DNA of 64,000 bases from Anatilimnocola aggregata (lineage in GTDB: Bacteria > Planctomycetota > Planctomycetia > Pirellulales > Pirellulaceae), in NCBI RefSeq assembly GCF_007747655.1, contig NZ_CP036274.1:7130001-7194000 (forward strand). Reading direction: 5' to 3'. The notes under the pieces were generated by a model that had not been told where the DNA came from, did not search any database, and saw only the letters and a program-made list of their open reading frames with translations. The position numbers and the translations under genes are program-made. Within the stretch, counting starts at the first letter, position 1, and each line of letters begins with the position of its first letter. Positions 1 to 9,840 of this stretch are shown here, in pieces.

Positions 1-474
1 CGCAGCTCGTACATCACCGGCCTGCACTTGCAGAACGAAGTGCTGAAACGACGGCTCGTCAGTCGGCGAGTGCGACGTCTCGATCTTGGGTGCCGGCAGT
101 GCCGGGGCAGAAACGTACATCGGGCCGACGAGCGCTGGGCGCGGCGTTGTCGCAACCAGATCGTGACTGGTCCCTTCTTCGGCCACTACCGAATAATCCT
201 GCGGACCAACATCGTCGGTGCGAAATTGATTCGTTGCGGGCTGGACTTCTTCAGCAGGCATGTTGGCGAGCATCTGCGTGATGTGCGATAACTTCACGCC
301 AACTTGTTCGTAGACCGCATCGATGTCGTTCATATACGACTCGCCGCGGGCGTCGCTCAAGATCTCCTCCGCAGAGTCGAGCACACGCTCGGTTAATCGC
401 TCGGCCAGAATTTCACGAGCTTCTGTCAGGATTGCAATCGCGCGATTGCGCGGAGGCTGGTTGCTGTCGACCAT
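1..474 (-). CDS. Unknown protein, 3' end cut by window edge
   Basis: An open frame of 158 codons runs from an ATG at 474 to base 1 without a stop, so the gene continues beyond the left edge. The N-terminus (MVDSNQPPRNRAIAILTEAR) leads into a charged, probably helical stretch up to about residue 70, including ESYMNDIDAVYEQVGVKLSH. After that the protein becomes rich in Pro, Ala, Thr and Glu and looks disordered. There is no signal peptide, membrane segment or catalytic motif that I recognise. Codon use matches the neighbouring genes, and the opposite-strand frames here look like shadows. The next gene in this orientation is the cyclophilin 233 bp upstream. Function unknown. Confidence 0.6.
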   Translation of the reverse strand, partial: MVDSNQPPRNRAIAILTEAREILAERLTERVLDSAEEILSDARGESYMNDIDAVYEQVGVKLSHITQMLANMPAEEVQPATNQFRTDDVGPQDYSVVAEEGTSHDLVATTPRPALVGPMYVSAPALPAPKIETSHSPTDEPSFQHFVLQVQAGDVRAA

Positions 475-661
475 GGTGTTGCACAACTCGATGCGAAGTG
501 GCAGGCACAAGGCGGGAAGCAGGGGGACGATGAGCCGAGGGAGAAGAACTACGGACTCTACCGATCCTTACACCTCTAGCTTATTCAGACCGCGGTCCAA
601 AGAAAAGTATTTTGAGAAAATCGCTGTCTTCTAAGTGAAAACACCCGGTTTTGATCACTTA

Positions 662-688
662 ACGACTGGGGGCAGATGCCCCAGTCGT
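662..688 (-). terminator. Perfect 10-bp inverted repeat after the cyclophilin gene
   Basis: ACGACTGGGG (662-671) pairs perfectly with CCCCAGTCGT (679-688) around a 7-base loop, 19 bases past the stop of the minus-strand cyclophilin gene. The position suits a transcription terminator, but no T-run follows on either strand, so a Rho-type 3' end or a palindromic repeat is also possible. A related ACTGGGGC/GCCCCAGT dyad occurs at 42981-43014. Confidence 0.45.
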
Positions 689-707
689 GAGCGTATTGGC
701 AGTTGGA

Positions 708-1151
708 CTACTTCTTCTCGGCAACTTCCGCAACGGTGACGCTCTTCATCACGTCGCCTTGCTTGATGCTGTTGACGACATCCATGCCTTCAATCACTTT
801 GCCGAACACACTGTGCTTGCCATCGAGCCACGGCGTGGCAACGTGGGTGATGAAAAACTGCGAACCGTTGGTGTTCGGGCCAGCGTTGGCCATCGAGAGA
901 ATGCCCGGGCCGCTGTGCTTCAGATCCTTGTGAAACTCGTCTTTGAACTTGTAGCCAGCGTCGCCGGTGCCGTTCCCTTTGGGGCAGCCGGTTTGGATCA
1001 TGAAATCCTCGATGACGCGATGGAACTTGATGCCGTCGTAGAACTTCTTGCCAATCAGCGTTTCAAAATTCTCGACGGTCTTCGGCACCTTGTCGCCGAA
1101 TAGTTCCAGCTTGATGGTGCCTTTGTTGGTTTCGATCGTGGCGACTTTCAT
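708..1151 (-). CDS. Cyclophilin-type peptidyl-prolyl cis-trans isomerase
   Basis: 147 residues, the usual length of a small bacterial cytoplasmic cyclophilin (PpiB type). These enzymes catalyse cis-trans isomerisation of X-Pro bonds and help protein folding. Visible family motifs are [21 protein letters not shown], which carries the catalytic Arg and the Phe/Met/Gln of the active site, then [20 protein letters not shown] and the C-terminal [18 protein letters not shown]. There is no signal peptide, so it is predicted to be cytoplasmic. It is flanked by about 210 bp on the upstream side and a perfect inverted repeat downstream, so it is probably monocistronic. Confidence 0.95.
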   Translation of the reverse strand: MKVATIETNKGTIKLELFGDKVPKTVENFETLIGKKFYDGIKFHRVIEDFMIQTGCPKGNGTGDAGYKFKDEFHKDLKHSGPGILSMANAGPNTNGSQFFITHVATPWLDGKHSVFGKVIEGMDVVNSIKQGDVMKSVTVAEVAEKK

Positions 1152-1365
1152 GGTTTGCTCGTTGAGGGAGGGGCTGGTGTCTAGTGGCTAAGGAAAACGC
1201 AGTCCGCTTGAGGAACTGCCTCCACTTATTAGGCCCGGCTCAGGCAGTTTCGACAAGGGGCAGGACGAGTGAGGCAGGGTTAACGAGACGAAGCGATAAA
1301 GAGAAAGTAAATCGACGCTCAAGGGTATTCTCTTTGCAGCCCTTTATCCGTTCCTCGCTCCGTCC

Positions 1366-3324
1366 CTACTTCTTCAGCTTCAATTGCTCGGACAAGAACA
1401 TCACTTCGACCGCGCGCAGATAGTCGGCGTTGTCCTTCTTGCCGAAGCCATGACCTTCGTTGTCGGCGTACACCGTCCACACCGATTTTCCTTGGCCACG
1501 TACTTTGGCGGCGATCTGCTCGGCTTCACTAAAGGGAACTCGCGGATCGTTCTTGCCGTGAGCCACGAGCAGGGCCGAGCGGATTTTCTCCGCATGGTTG
1601 GCAGGGCTGATCTTATCGAAAACAGCCTTCATCGCGGGATCGCGCTCGTCGCCATATTCCACTCGGCGCAAGTCTTGACGATAGGCGGCCGTCGTTTGCA
1701 GGAAGGTATTGAAGTTGGCAATGCCCACGTTATCGATCCCCGCGCGAATGCGGTCGCCGTAGTGCACCAGCGAAGCTAGGACCATGTAGCCGCCATACGA
1801 ACCGCCACTTACTGCGACCCGATCGGCATCGAGTTCAGGCTGGGTTTTAATCCAATCGAGCAGCGCGCCAATATCGCGCACGCTGTCTTCCCGCTTCTCG
1901 GCATTATCGAGCTTGAGGTAGGTTTTCCCATAGCCATTGCTGCCGCGTACGTTGGGCAGAATCACGGCAACGCCCAATTCGTTCAGATAAAACTGCGTGC
2001 TACCCGTAAAATAGGGCTGCGACTGACTCTCTGGCCCGCCGTGAATGCTGATAACCACCGGGACCTTGTTGTCTGCCGAGGCTGTTCGCGGCTTGTAGAA
2101 CCAGGCGGGGATTTGCCGGCCATCGAACGAGGGAAACCGGATTGCAGTCGGCTTGATGAACGTTGCGGGATTGAGTCCACCGACTTCGCTCATCGTCCAG
2201 CGAGTCAGATTACCCGACTCGAGTTCCAGCGAATACGCATCGGCAGGTGCATCGGGCCGCGCGAGTGTCATCCCCACGTGTTTGCCGTCGGGCGAGAACT
2301 CAAGGCTGCTCACAATGCCGAGCGGCAGCTTAAGCTCCCTCTTTGCCAATGTTCCGCCCGCCTTAGGAGTCAGCAGAAAAACCTGGCTGGCACCATCGGC
2401 ATTTACCGCAAAGACCACCGCGCCGGACTTTGGCTCCACTTCGATATCGGTCACATCCCATTCGATCTCAGGAGCCAGCCATTCGTACTTGCCACTAGCG
2501 AGGTCAAGTCGCGCTAGCTGAGCGAACTCTCCTTGGGTATCCGTAGCCAGATAGACGTTCTTACCATCGGGCGAGAACGCGAGCGGCCCGAAGGCACCTT
2601 TCTCTTTGCCAGGCAGCGGCAAATCGCTTCGCTTGTTGGTGCTCAGATTGAAGATTGCCGGATAGGACTCATTAACCGAGACATACTTCAGCAGTAGTAG
2701 TTGTTTGCCGTCTTGCGACCAATCGACGGCCGACCAGAATTCCTTCTCGGTCTCCATCAGCATTTGCAACTCGCCGCCGCGGCAATTAGCGATATAAAGA
2801 TCGGTATCGCGGCCGTTGCGTTTGTTGCTGCCAACAATCATTTGCGAGCCGTCGGGCGAAACTGCACCGAGATTATTGCGGCTCTTGCCATCGGTGAGCA
2901 GCTTGGTTTCAAATCGCTGCCGATCGAGGAGATAAACCTGGTTGTTCTCACTGCCGCCGCTGCTCATTGAGAGAAGCACGGCTTCGTCCTTGGCCTGTGG
3001 GATAAAGCCGCCACTCACTGGCTCATCGAAAAAAGTGATCTGTTCGCGACGTCCACCCGGTTCATAAACGCGGTGCAATTGCAAGGAATTGCCAAACCGC
3101 GTGCGGATCAGAATTCCCTTCCCTGCTGGATCCCAGCCAGCAAATCCCGCGGCCCTCAGGCTCTGATATTGCTGCAACCGCCTGGCAAGCGAGGGGGGAA
3201 CTACCGGCACTTCTTCGGTTTGAATGGCTCCGGGGCGCAGCGGGTCCGCTGGTTCGTCCGCCGAGACGGCAAACTGCGCGGCAACGCTGAGCATGCCGGC
3301 TACAACGAGATTTCGGCAATTCAT
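1366..3324 (-). CDS. Secreted S9-family prolyl oligopeptidase-like peptidase
   Basis: 652 residues. The start at 3324 gives a signal peptide (MNCRNLVVAGMLSVAAQFAVSA, cleavage near ADE), has a GGAG a few bases upstream, and overlaps the amidase stop in an ATGA. The N-terminal half contains TolB/WD-like propeller repeats (several SPDGK motifs). The C-terminal half is an alpha/beta hydrolase with the nucleophile in GGSYGGYM (about S509), an acid in GKNDPRVP (about D593) and a His in NEGHGF (about H625), spaced as in S9 peptidases. It probably cleaves oligopeptides outside the cytoplasm. A longer upstream frame exists but lies inside the amidase gene and was not used. Confidence 0.93.
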   Translation of the reverse strand: MNCRNLVVAGMLSVAAQFAVSADEPADPLRPGAIQTEEVPVVPPSLARRLQQYQSLRAAGFAGWDPAGKGILIRTRFGNSLQLHRVYEPGGRREQITFFDEPVSGGFIPQAKDEAVLLSMSSGGSENNQVYLLDRQRFETKLLTDGKSRNNLGAVSPDGSQMIVGSNKRNGRDTDLYIANCRGGELQMLMETEKEFWSAVDWSQDGKQLLLLKYVSVNESYPAIFNLSTNKRSDLPLPGKEKGAFGPLAFSPDGKNVYLATDTQGEFAQLARLDLASGKYEWLAPEIEWDVTDIEVEPKSGAVVFAVNADGASQVFLLTPKAGGTLAKRELKLPLGIVSSLEFSPDGKHVGMTLARPDAPADAYSLELESGNLTRWTMSEVGGLNPATFIKPTAIRFPSFDGRQIPAWFYKPRTASADNKVPVVISIHGGPESQSQPYFTGSTQFYLNELGVAVILPNVRGSNGYGKTYLKLDNAEKREDSVRDIGALLDWIKTQPELDADRVAVSGGSYGGYMVLASLVHYGDRIRAGIDNVGIANFNTFLQTTAAYRQDLRRVEYGDERDPAMKAVFDKISPANHAEKIRSALLVAHGKNDPRVPFSEAEQIAAKVRGQGKSVWTVYADNEGHGFGKKDNADYLRAVEVMFLSEQLKLKK

Positions 3325-4694
3325 CGAGGAGTCTCCAGCAAGGGAGGTCGAGCGTATTGATGCAAGATTCGTTCGCACATGCCTGCCATCGCAAACACCT
3401 GGGGACTGGTGAACGCGATGAATTGCAAGCCGCAGGGCAAGCCATTGGCTGCCAGGCCACAGGGGATGGTGATGGTCGGCAAACCCAAGAAGCTCCAGGG
3501 AGCGTTGAAGGCCGGATTGCCAGTGGTTGACGCATCGGGAGCGGGCGTAGTTGTCGCCGGCATCACCAGGCAACCGAGCAAGTCGCCTTGCGAATGAAGC
3601 AATTGAGCGAGTTCATTGCGCACCTGATTCTGCATCCGCAGCGCTTCGCAGTAGTCGACGGCGCTGACACCGAGTCCCTCTTGAATGAGGGTGGTAATGC
3701 ATGGGCCGAACTTTTCGGCTGCGGCCTTAAACTCAGCCCGATGATGTTCGGCTGCTTCCACCACCATGATTCGCTTGTGCCAGGTGAGCACACTATTGAA
3801 CGATGCGGGGAGCGAAAGTTTTCGCACTTCAAACGACGCCCGCAGCCGTTCGAGTGCGGCCGCTGTAGTGGCCTGTACGAGCGGATCGGCCTGCTCGAGC
3901 AGCGGGCTATCGACCACAAACAGCGTCCGATAAACGCCGTAACAATCGAGCCAATACTCAAGGTCGTGCTCGGCCCAGGGCCGAGTGACAGAAGCGTCCA
4001 CTCCGCCGCTGGCCCGGGCGGCTAATTGCTGCCAGACGAGATACAGGTCACTCACCCGTCGCGCGATCGGCCCCACATGATCGAGATGAAAACTGAGTGG
4101 CTCGACTTGTTCCAAACTCACTTCGCCCCACGGCGGCTTGAATCCCGCGACGCCGCAATATGAGGCAGGACGCGTGATCGAACCGCCCGTCTGCGTGCCC
4201 AGCGCGGCGAAGCACATTTCCATGGCAACCGCGGCAGCACTGCCACTGCTGCTGCCGCCAGGAGTGTGAGCCGCGTTCCACGGATTCTTCGTGGGAGGTG
4301 GATCGAAGGCAGCGAACTGCGTGGTGACTGTTTTGCCGAGTAAGATTGCCCCAGCTTCTCGAAGTGCAGCAACAACCGGAGCATCTTTGGTCGCCGGTAA
4401 CTTTCCACGCAGTGGCGAACCGCAGCGGGTAGGCATGCCAGCGACATCAATGATGTCTTTAATGCCAATCGGAATGCCGAACAACGGGCTAGCTGGTTCT
4501 TCTCCATCGGCCAGCGTCGCCCCCAGTCGCTTGGCCTCTTTCAATGCGCCCGCTCGATCCACCGTCACCCACGCTTGCACCGCAGGTTCGTACTGGTCGA
4601 TGTTCGCCAGGCACTGCTCCACCAAATCAAGCGGACGAAGCACCCCGTCGCGAATCAATTCAGCAGCACGGGCAATGGTGGGAAGGTCGGGCAT
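3321..4694 (-). CDS. Amidase (amidase signature family)
   Basis: 457 residues. Amidase-signature enzymes hydrolyse amide bonds with a Ser-cisSer-Lys triad. The Lys is in GIPIGIKDIIDVAG (about K79), the cis-Ser in TPGGSSSGSAAAVA, and the nucleophile in GTQTGGSITRPAS (about S172). The start at 4694 (MPDLPTIARAAELI) was chosen because upstream residues are low complexity; there is no clear Shine-Dalgarno site. Its TGA overlaps the ATG of the following S9 peptidase by four bases, so the two are probably translationally coupled. GatA is the best-known relative, but no gatB or gatC neighbour is present, so a catabolic or detoxifying amidase is more likely. Substrate unknown. Confidence 0.92.
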   Translation of the reverse strand: MPDLPTIARAAELIRDGVLRPLDLVEQCLANIDQYEPAVQAWVTVDRAGALKEAKRLGATLADGEEPASPLFGIPIGIKDIIDVAGMPTRCGSPLRGKLPATKDAPVVAALREAGAILLGKTVTTQFAAFDPPPTKNPWNAAHTPGGSSSGSAAAVAMEMCFAALGTQTGGSITRPASYCGVAGFKPPWGEVSLEQVEPLSFHLDHVGPIARRVSDLYLVWQQLAARASGGVDASVTRPWAEHDLEYWLDCYGVYRTLFVVDSPLLEQADPLVQATTAAALERLRASFEVRKLSLPASFNSVLTWHKRIMVVEAAEHHRAEFKAAAEKFGPCITTLIQEGLGVSAVDYCEALRMQNQVRNELAQLLHSQGDLLGCLVMPATTTPAPDASTTGNPAFNAPWSFLGLPTITIPCGLAANGLPCGLQFIAFTSPQVFAMAGMCERILHQYARPPLLETPR

Positions 4695-4872
4695 GGGGGA
4701 AGGCAGGGTGGAAGGGAGAAAGGGTGGAAGGGATGAGGAGTTACGGACTAGGTTATCATTTTCGAAAGGCGAACGGCACTGGCGAATGGTGAAGGAACCT
4801 CGCAGAATGATTGGGTGATTCAACTGGATTATCGCTTCGTCCCTACCACCCTTTCTCCCTTGATCCCCCTCA

Positions 4873-5382
4873 ATGCGCACCACGTTCCAGCCCGAGCTAG
4901 TTCATCCCAGTGCTTTCATTGCCGCGGGCGCAGTGGTACTGGGCGACGTATCACTGGCCGAAGATAGCAGCGTGTGGTTCAACGCGGTCATTCGCGGCGA
5001 TACCGAAGCGATTCGGATTGGGGTCGGCTCGAACGTGCAAGATGGCTGTATTTTGCACGCCGATCCCGGTCGGCCCTGCATCTTGGGAGACCGCGTAACA
5101 CTCGGTCATGGTGCCATCGTGCATGGCGCCATCGTCGAAGACGATTGCCTGATCGGCATGCGGGCGGTCGTTATGAATGGGGCCAAGATCGGCCGCGGCA
5201 GCATCGTGGGCGTGGGTGCCGTCGTCATGGAAAACATAGACGTGCCGCCGGGAAGCATCGTGCTAGGCGTGCCCGGCAAAGTGATTCGGCAGGCATCCGA
5301 AAAAGACTTCGCCAAGATTCGACATGCGGCAGATCACTATGTTGCCGCCGCGAAGGCTTACCAGTCCACATCGTCGCGCTAG
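4873..5382 (+). CDS. Gamma-carbonic-anhydrase-like left-handed beta-helix protein
   Basis: 169 residues built from hexapeptide repeats (for example GAVVLGDVSLAEDSSVWFNA, then NVQDGCILH, LGHGAIVHGAIV, NGAKIGRGSIVGVGAVV) that fold as a trimeric left-handed beta-helix. His residues in ILHADPG and GHGAIVHG match the metal ligands of the YrdA/PaaY/gamma-carbonic anhydrase group. The C-terminal helix (EKDFAKIRHAADHYVAAAKAY) is also typical. The activity of such proteins is often unproven, so carbonic anhydrase function is an inference. It is transcribed divergently from the amidase gene, and its stop is only two bases from the stop of the convergent FAD-Rieske gene. Confidence 0.9.
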   Translation: MRTTFQPELVHPSAFIAAGAVVLGDVSLAEDSSVWFNAVIRGDTEAIRIGVGSNVQDGCILHADPGRPCILGDRVTLGHGAIVHGAIVEDDCLIGMRAVVMNGAKIGRGSIVGVGAVVMENIDVPPGSIVLGVPGKVIRQASEKDFAKIRHAADHYVAAAKAYQSTSSR

Positions 5383-5384
5383 TG

Positions 5385-6914
5385 CTAGGAGTGCTTTACA
5401 GGCGGCAAGTTCACGTTCGCCGGACCGCTGATGACTTCGCCATGCTGGTTGAAACGGCTGCCGTGACAAGGGCAATCGAAGGTGCAATCGCCGTGGTTCC
5501 ATTGCACGATGCAGCCCAGATGCGGGCAGACTGCCGAGTACTCATGTATCAGACCAGACTGATCGCGGTAAGCAGCGATTTTCTGCAATCCGCGCCGCAC
5601 AATGGCTCCCTGTGACGGCGGAATGTCATCGACAGAACTGACATCTCCCGGCGTAACCCAAGCCGCGTATTGCGAAGCAACATTCAGGTTCTCTTTGACG
5701 AAATCGGTGAATCCGCCGACCGGCTTGCGCGACGGATCGTAAAGACTCGTCCAAGGATTTTCTCTGCCCACAATCAGATCGGTGATGAGCATGCCAGCAA
5801 TCGTACCGTGCGTCAGCCCCATGCCTGAATCACCAGTCGCAACGTAGATCTCCGGGTCATCTCCCGGATTACGACCGATATACGCGAGCCCATCGAGCGT
5901 TTCCATCACCTGCCCCGACCAACGGTACTTCAGTTCTTGGGCTTGGGGGAAGTGAATGCGAGCCCAACTTTCCAGCCTGGCATAGCGGGCTTCTGCATCG
6001 TCATGCTGACCTGTTTTTGCATCCTCGCCCCCCACAATAAGCAAGCACTCATCCGCCGCCGGTGACGAGCGGTCTTCAATGCGAACATAGTGGTAAGGAT
6101 CAAGCGTGTCCCACAGCAGGGCCCGCGCGACAGCGTTCCGCGGTGCTCGTAAGGCAACGACATAGCTCAGGTAGGCCGCCTGCTTTAAGTGGATAGCAAA
6201 GATGTCATTCACGGGAATGTTCGTCGCCACGACGACTGACCTGGCACGCACTTCGGTTCCGGACGGGCTGACTACTCGCTTGACTTCGCCGGGCTTAATC
6301 GATTCTGCGTGGCACTGTGAGACGATTCGGCCGCCAGATTTTTGAATTGCCGTCGCCAGAGCATTGAGGTATTTCAGCGGCTGAAACTGAGCCTGCCTGG
6401 TAAATCGCAAACAGGGTCCCGTATCGAACGCAGGAAACGGAGCTTTGGGAACTCGCTCAACTTCCACGCCAGCTTTCCTTGCCGCCACCAGTTCTGCGTC
6501 GAGATTGTCCCACGACTTGTCGGGCGGATTGAACAGATAGCCGTCAACGCGGCTAAAATCGCACCAGATGCTCCGCTCTCGAACGATACTCTCGATTCGC
6601 GAAATGGCAGCGGTGTGACTTTCCGCCGCTAAGCGGCAGGCCTCTTCACCACGCCGCATCGCCAGTTCAGTAAACCGATCGTCGAGCACACTCGATAAAT
6701 GAGCGCTGGTTTTTTGAGTCTGACCGCCGCCCACGCTTCCGTCGTCCAACACCACTACCGAACGTCCCTCGCGCAATAGGTGATATGCAGTCGACAGCCC
6801 CGCTATACCGGCGCCAATCACGCAGACATCGGCATCGACATCACTCGTCAGCCCCGATTCGCCCAGTTGATGAGGAATATCTTGCCAACAGGACTTGTGA
6901 TTGGGACGAGTCAT
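5385..6914 (-). CDS. FAD-dependent oxidoreductase with C-terminal Rieske domain
   Basis: 509 residues. The N-terminal part is a DAO-type flavoprotein with the dinucleotide motif VCVIGAGIAGLSTAYHLL near residues 30-45. The C-terminal 60 residues form a Rieske [2Fe-2S] domain with ligands C463 and H465 (CPHLGC) and C481 and H484 (CPCHGS); the spacing C-x-H-x15-C-x2-H is canonical. This architecture suits a soluble amine or amino-acid oxidase that passes electrons through the Rieske cluster. There is no signal peptide. It lies about 100 bp downstream of the DUF2383 gene on the same strand. Exact substrate unknown. Confidence 0.9.
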   Translation of the reverse strand: MTRPNHKSCWQDIPHQLGESGLTSDVDADVCVIGAGIAGLSTAYHLLREGRSVVVLDDGSVGGGQTQKTSAHLSSVLDDRFTELAMRRGEEACRLAAESHTAAISRIESIVRERSIWCDFSRVDGYLFNPPDKSWDNLDAELVAARKAGVEVERVPKAPFPAFDTGPCLRFTRQAQFQPLKYLNALATAIQKSGGRIVSQCHAESIKPGEVKRVVSPSGTEVRARSVVVATNIPVNDIFAIHLKQAAYLSYVVALRAPRNAVARALLWDTLDPYHYVRIEDRSSPAADECLLIVGGEDAKTGQHDDAEARYARLESWARIHFPQAQELKYRWSGQVMETLDGLAYIGRNPGDDPEIYVATGDSGMGLTHGTIAGMLITDLIVGRENPWTSLYDPSRKPVGGFTDFVKENLNVASQYAAWVTPGDVSSVDDIPPSQGAIVRRGLQKIAAYRDQSGLIHEYSAVCPHLGCIVQWNHGDCTFDCPCHGSRFNQHGEVISGPANVNLPPVKHS

Positions 6915-7013
6915 GTGTCACCGTTCAGAGACAGGGAAACATTCGGCAGCAACTGCGTGCTGACAGGCGCTCTCCCGGCAATGAGATAAAGGAAGTGGTC
7001 TTTAAACAAGCGA

Positions 7014-7457
7014 TTAGGAAGCATGTTGCAGTGATTGCAACCGCTCGAGCGTTGCTATGTGGGCCCTGGTTTGAGGTAGTAGCACGCCGTTAATCAACGA
7101 TTGGGTCAAAGCTGGCAGTTCGTGCGATTGAACTGCAGATTCATAAGTGCTGAGGCCGGTTTCTTCGCCTTGCTTCAAGGCTGTTAGAGCAGGACCGTTA
7201 CCAAACAATTGGGCCGTCGATTCGATTGCCTTCGCGAACGTTCCCCAACTGCCAGAGCTAGTTTCCGGATCGCCACCAAACTCGCGAATCTGTTTTCGTA
7301 GCAGTGAAACAGCTTCACTATGCTCGTCACGAATTTGTGCAAGCTGTAGCGCGCCATGTTCGCTATCGACCTTGCGCAATGCTTGCTGATAAGTCTCAGT
7401 GGCCGCCAATTCGCCACGGAGCAAACCGTTCAATGTGTCCAAATGGGGTGTAGCCAT
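7014..7457 (-). CDS. DUF2383/PA2169-family four-helix-bundle protein
   Basis: 147 residues from the ATG at 7457, which has GGGAG about ten bases upstream. The sequence is almost wholly helical with ferritin-like spacing of acidic residues and His: MATPHLDTLNGLLRGELAAT, then ETYQQALRKV and IRDEHSEAVSLLRKQIREFGG, and later KQGEETGLSTYE. This matches the PA2169/DUF2383 family of small four-helix proteins often found with stress genes. Metal binding is possible given the Glu/His pattern but is not shown. Cytoplasmic. It is followed on the same strand by the FAD-Rieske gene. Confidence 0.8.
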   Translation of the reverse strand: MATPHLDTLNGLLRGELAATETYQQALRKVDSEHGALQLAQIRDEHSEAVSLLRKQIREFGGDPETSSGSWGTFAKAIESTAQLFGNGPALTALKQGEETGLSTYESAVQSHELPALTQSLINGVLLPQTRAHIATLERLQSLQHAS

Positions 7458-7683
7458 TGTTCGTATCTCCCACGCTGGCATGATCCTTAAATTGCTTACC
7501 TAAGTTCTCGCCCGCTGCCGCTATTAGCTGGCAAGCACTCAGTGCAAGGTTCATGCCGTCAAGTATCTGAGATAGATGCTATCCAATTGAAAGGATAGAG
7601 CCTGCACGAGATGCCCACTCGGGCCGTGCAGCTTGCGAGATGCCGAAATCACCGCTGAGGTGTTTAGTAGTGCCAGCTCAGAA

Positions 7684-9165
7684 TTAGCGAGCATCTTTAT
7701 CACCCGGCTTCTTCGCCGTTTCGTCCTTGGGCTTGGCGGCAGCTGGCGTTGGTTCGCTCTTGTCGTCGCGCGGTGGATCGAAGAAGCGGCAGCCGGCGAT
7801 GATTTCCTGGTCGATATGAGCGTACTTCTCGACGAGGCGTTGGTCGATGGTGAACACCACCGAGGCTCGCCGGCCAGCGGAATCGGACAAGTGATAATAG
7901 GTCCACTGAATCGGCAGTTCGGAGGCGAAGCCAGCGACGAGGAGCCGTTGCACCTTGATGCCGGCGTCGTTTACGTTTTCGCTGGCCTCGGTTATTTGTG
8001 CTTTCTGTTTCTCGAGCGCGGTTTTGACGTCGCCTTGAAACGTATCGAGCGCCAGCTTCTCGTCTTTGCTGAAGGACTTGAGTTTAGAAATATTGCATTG
8101 GGCCACGAGCTCGCCACGGTCGACCATCCGCAGGATGGCAGCGTCGTAGCGTTCGTTCATTACCCGCCAGCGGCGATCGTGAACGAGTTCGAAGCCACCT
8201 TTTTCGGAACGGAACGATAAGAGCGTTTCACCTGCTTTGGCCACGAGCGGCAATTTGCTGATCGATTCCTCACTGATTTCCGCCGCGCTGTCGGTAAGGG
8301 CGGTGAGCATGCGAATTCGCGAGGTTACGTCGTAACCGGGTTGGGCGTGGCCAATGGCGCGGTTCTCGTTGAGCGACAGGGCCAGCCAGGTAAGTAGCTG
8401 TTGCTTAGGATCGACGTTAAGCTTCGCGCGGATCGCGCATTCCGATGCCACGCCGCCGACAGCGCCAGACGCCTTCCCTTCCAGCGACAGAATCGCAATC
8501 CCATCACGCAACTCGTCGAACTTGCCGGTAATGTCCTGTTTGTGGACCGCGTCGAGGCTGAGAAGACGAACGACGGCCGCGTCGGTCAGGTTCCAAGTTT
8601 CGCCGACTTTCAACGCTTTGCCGGGGAGCAACAGTTCCGGCAGCACACCAGCGCCCGGCACATCGAGCAGTTCGAGTTCTTCGCGGCTGAGTGGACCAAG
8701 GGGCGAGAAGTAAGTGCCCGCATCACCTTCGGCCTGTAATACAACCAGTCGCCGATCGTCACGCAGTGAGTGTGAAAACTCAGTGTTCTTCAAATTGAAT
8801 TTGGTTTGGGCAGTCGAGTAATTGCGGACTAGCCGGACTGCGGCGGAATCTTTCACTGCGGGCAATCGTCGTTGCAAGAAGTCCAGTTCAGCGGTTACCG
8901 ACATGGGGAGGAACTTCACCTCCCGGCTGTCCGGGTTCATTTTCATTTGGCCGGAGGCTTCCACTGCCACTTTGACGTGCTGCGGGCGAGCCTCATTCGA
9001 GTTCACCGCCAGCATTACCGCTTCGTCAGCGGCGTAGAGCGGGAGGCCGCCTGCGGCGAGAGCCGCAGTGATCGCCGATTGCCGCAAAAACGATCGTCGC
9101 GTGCAACCAAGAAACAAGTTGGGTACCGAAGGCACGAAAGACTGGTGTTGGCGGAGGTGCGTCAT
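7684..9165 (-). CDS. Tat-exported protein of unknown function
   Basis: 493 residues. A twin-arginine signal is visible in CTRRSFLRQSAITAALAAGG (about residues 21-40), followed by LPLYAADE as a likely cleavage area, so the mature protein should be exported folded. The body is a mixed alpha/beta protein with no catalytic motif that I recognise; SFSKDEKLALDTFQGDVKTA begins a long helical segment near residue 360. The C-terminal tail is Lys, Pro, Ala and Asp rich and probably disordered. It reads like one of the many lineage-specific exported proteins of planctomycetes. The Tat signal is strong; the function is unknown. Confidence 0.8.
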   Translation of the reverse strand: MTHLRQHQSFVPSVPNLFLGCTRRSFLRQSAITAALAAGGLPLYAADEAVMLAVNSNEARPQHVKVAVEASGQMKMNPDSREVKFLPMSVTAELDFLQRRLPAVKDSAAVRLVRNYSTAQTKFNLKNTEFSHSLRDDRRLVVLQAEGDAGTYFSPLGPLSREELELLDVPGAGVLPELLLPGKALKVGETWNLTDAAVVRLLSLDAVHKQDITGKFDELRDGIAILSLEGKASGAVGGVASECAIRAKLNVDPKQQLLTWLALSLNENRAIGHAQPGYDVTSRIRMLTALTDSAAEISEESISKLPLVAKAGETLLSFRSEKGGFELVHDRRWRVMNERYDAAILRMVDRGELVAQCNISKLKSFSKDEKLALDTFQGDVKTALEKQKAQITEASENVNDAGIKVQRLLVAGFASELPIQWTYYHLSDSAGRRASVVFTIDQRLVEKYAHIDQEIIAGCRFFDPPRDDKSEPTPAAAKPKDETAKKPGDKDAR

Positions 9166-9840
9166 CTCGAATCCCTTCTTGAGACGAAATTCTCAAATTG
9201 AGATCGTCCCGTGTTTCCTGAATTACCCAAGTACCCATGCGACCGTTGTAATCGACCTGGGCGCATCGCAATCATCGGTAGTCGGACCTGCGGGGATGCA
9301 ACAAAACCAAACTGTCTGCGGTGGTCGTTCTGCTAGCAGACTGGCAGTTGTTTGAACGGCAATCGATGTGATCGACGGCCGTACAAACTTAATGGTTCTC
9401 GGTGTTTAGTGGTAATTTTCGCGTCGCCAGGTTCTGAGTAGTTGCAGTTGATTCGTCTTGCTCCTCAATTCCAAACACTATGCGCGAACATGAGTTAGGA
9501 CAAACGTGACTTACCCTTAGCTGGCGGTTTGCCGCGTTACATCGTCCAAGGTGTCCACCGCGGCACGTCAAATGCTCCCCTCTAAAGAGTCGCTCGCGTG
9601 AGTGTCATGCGGGCGGAGAAAACAACGAGGGTGATGGGGGATCGAAATTCCGAGTGTCTTGTAAGACTGCGGCATTTACCCAGGTATAGAGAGTTGCATC
9701 TAAAGAACAATTCACCCATTGCAAGCGTAGAGAGTGCAGGCAGTTAGCGAGTAAGATGCTCGCTGGCCACAGGCGACCCGGATCGGACGGGGAAGGGATT
9801 CCAGGAACAGCCGGCTGATCGGGTAGGAAAGAGGCTTATC
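9166..9840. other. 675-bp intergenic region before the sigma factor gene
   Basis: This lies between divergently transcribed genes, so promoters for both must be here. I find no credible coding frame, tRNA or long hairpin in it. A GAGG about eleven bases before the ATG at 9841 serves as ribosome-binding site for the sigma gene. A convincing -35/-10 pair could not be picked out by eye. Confidence 0.5.
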